From NCBI GenBank assembly GCA_015485015.1, contig WFUK01000365.1, forward strand, positions 1 through 6,035: a DNA stretch of 6,035 nucleotides, read 5' to 3'. Both the position numbers and the translations under genes were made by a program. This document shows, piece by piece, positions 5,364 to 6,035 of this stretch (the stretch's first letter is position 1; each line of letters begins with the position of its first letter). Under the pieces are notes generated by a model, which saw only the letters and a list, made by a program, of their open reading frames with translations, was not told the DNA's origin and searched no databases. Origin of the DNA: Paracoccaceae bacterium. GTDB lineage: Bacteria > Pseudomonadota > Alphaproteobacteria > Rhodobacterales > Rhodobacteraceae.

Positions 5364-6035
5364 GATCGCGCTCCTTTAATAATGCCCGCGCGGTAATCAG
5401 GCGCATAATTTCATTGGTGCCCTCGAGTATCTGATGCACCCGTAGGTCCCGCACGATTTTTTCTATACCGTAATCGGCGAGGTATCCATAGCCGCCGAGC
5501 ATTTGCAGGCTGCCATTGGCGACCTCGAAGGCGGTGTCGGTCACCAGCCTTTTGGCCATGGCGCAGAATTTGCTGGCATCCGGTGCGGCCTCGTCGAGCT
5601 TCCACGCGGCTTGGCGCAGGAAGGTGCGGGCAGATTGAAGCTCGATCTCCATATCCGCCACGCGAAATTGCAGGGCCTGAAACTGGTCGAGGGTTTTGCC
5701 AAAAGCCTGCCGCTCGCTCATATAGCCAAGCGCGATATTGAGCGCATTTTGCGCGCCGCCGAGCGCACTGGCCGAAATATTCAGCCGCCCGCCATCCAAG
5801 CCGGCCATGGCATAGTTAAAACCGCTGCCTTCTTCGCCGATCAGGTTCTCCGCCGGCACCTCGCAATCATCAAATTGCACCTGCGTGGTTGGCTGCGCCT
5901 TCCAACCCATCTTTTGCTCGAGCGCGCCAAATGAAAGCCCCTTGGTGCCCGCCTCGACCACCATGCTGGAGATGCCCTTTGGCCCATCCGCACCGGTGCG
6001 GACCATCACCAGATATGCGTCTGAATAGCCGCCCC
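5356..6035 (-). CDS. Isobutyryl-CoA dehydrogenase-like acyl-CoA dehydrogenase, N-terminal part beyond the window
   Basis: About 225 C-terminal residues are visible; the frame stays open to the right edge (GGYSDAYLVMVRTG), so the GTG/ATG near 6009 is internal and not a start. The FAD enzyme would convert isobutyryl-CoA to methacrylyl-CoA, passing electrons to electron-transfer flavoprotein. Counting from that GTG as residue 1, GWKAQPT (35-41) and LDGGRLNISA (71-80) belong to the middle and start of the helical domain, QAFGKTLDQFQALQF (101-115) carries the family FAD-contact region, and LQMLGGYGYLADY (168-180) precedes VRDLRVHQILEGTNEIM (186-202), where E196 is the catalytic base in the medium-chain/isobutyryl position. 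The sequence strongly resembles human ACAD8 as I remember it, and the two downstream genes fit that assignment. It is the first visible gene of the operon; the promoter is outside the window. Confidence 0.92.
   Translation of the reverse strand, partial: GGYSDAYLVMVRTGADGPKGISSMVVEAGTKGLSFGALEQKMGWKAQPTTQVQFDDCEVPAENLIGEEGSGFNYAMAGLDGGRLNISASALGGAQNALNIALGYMSERQAFGKTLDQFQALQFRVADMEIELQSARTFLRQAAWKLDEAAPDASKFCAMAKRLVTDTAFEVANGSLQMLGGYGYLADYGIEKIVRDLRVHQILEGTNEIMRLITARALLKERDHG
5371..5377 (-). promoter_or_regulatory. Strong ribosome binding site inside the dehydrogenase 3' end
   Basis: AAAGGAG on the minus strand lies 7 bases before the hydrolase ATG and is read as Lys-Glu (plus flanking base) near the C terminus of the acyl-CoA dehydrogenase, so one segment serves both coding and initiation. 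Confidence 0.65.

Overview
The window looks like a chromosomal fragment of an alphaproteobacterium, most likely Rhodobacterales (Roseobacter/Rhodobacteraceae-like). This rests on high GC coding sequence, an isobutyryl-CoA dehydrogenase / 3-hydroxyisobutyryl-CoA hydrolase / 3-hydroxyisobutyrate dehydrogenase gene order that I associate with that group, and a GTGGGTTAAAA-type intergenic palindrome. The taxonomic placement is inference; there is no rRNA or other marker here.

Layout from left to right. A class II c-type cytochrome (c'/c-556 type, minus strand, 6-455) is followed by a 125-base gap and then moaA, the first enzyme of molybdenum cofactor synthesis (minus strand, 581-1588). A 101-base divergent promoter region (1589-1689) separates moaA from an AMP-forming acyl-CoA synthetase (plus strand, 1690-3294). 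The 172-base convergent gap (3295-3466) holds two inverted repeats and a degenerate 15-base tandem. On the minus strand, read right to left, come three tightly packed valine-degradation genes: an acyl-CoA dehydrogenase cut by the right edge (5356-6035), a 3-hydroxyisobutyryl-CoA hydrolase (4338-5363) and mmsB (3467-4327).

The three right-hand genes form one operon: the first two overlap by 8 bases and the next gap is 10 bases. Together they give three of the four steps from isobutyryl-CoA to methylmalonate semialdehyde: dehydrogenation to methacrylyl-CoA, (hydration, enzyme not in this window), hydrolysis of 3-hydroxyisobutyryl-CoA, and oxidation of free 3-hydroxyisobutyrate. The convergent acyl-CoA synthetase could activate a short- or medium-chain acid feeding related pathways, but its substrate cannot be read from the sequence. 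MoaA and the cytochrome have no evident link to valine catabolism.

I found no mobile element, CRISPR array, RNA gene or new defence or biosynthetic system. The less ordinary signals are all non-coding: the palindrome overlapping the synthetase stop codon, the shared palindromic -35 candidate between moaA and the synthetase with its helically phased direct repeat, and the convergent-gap hairpin.
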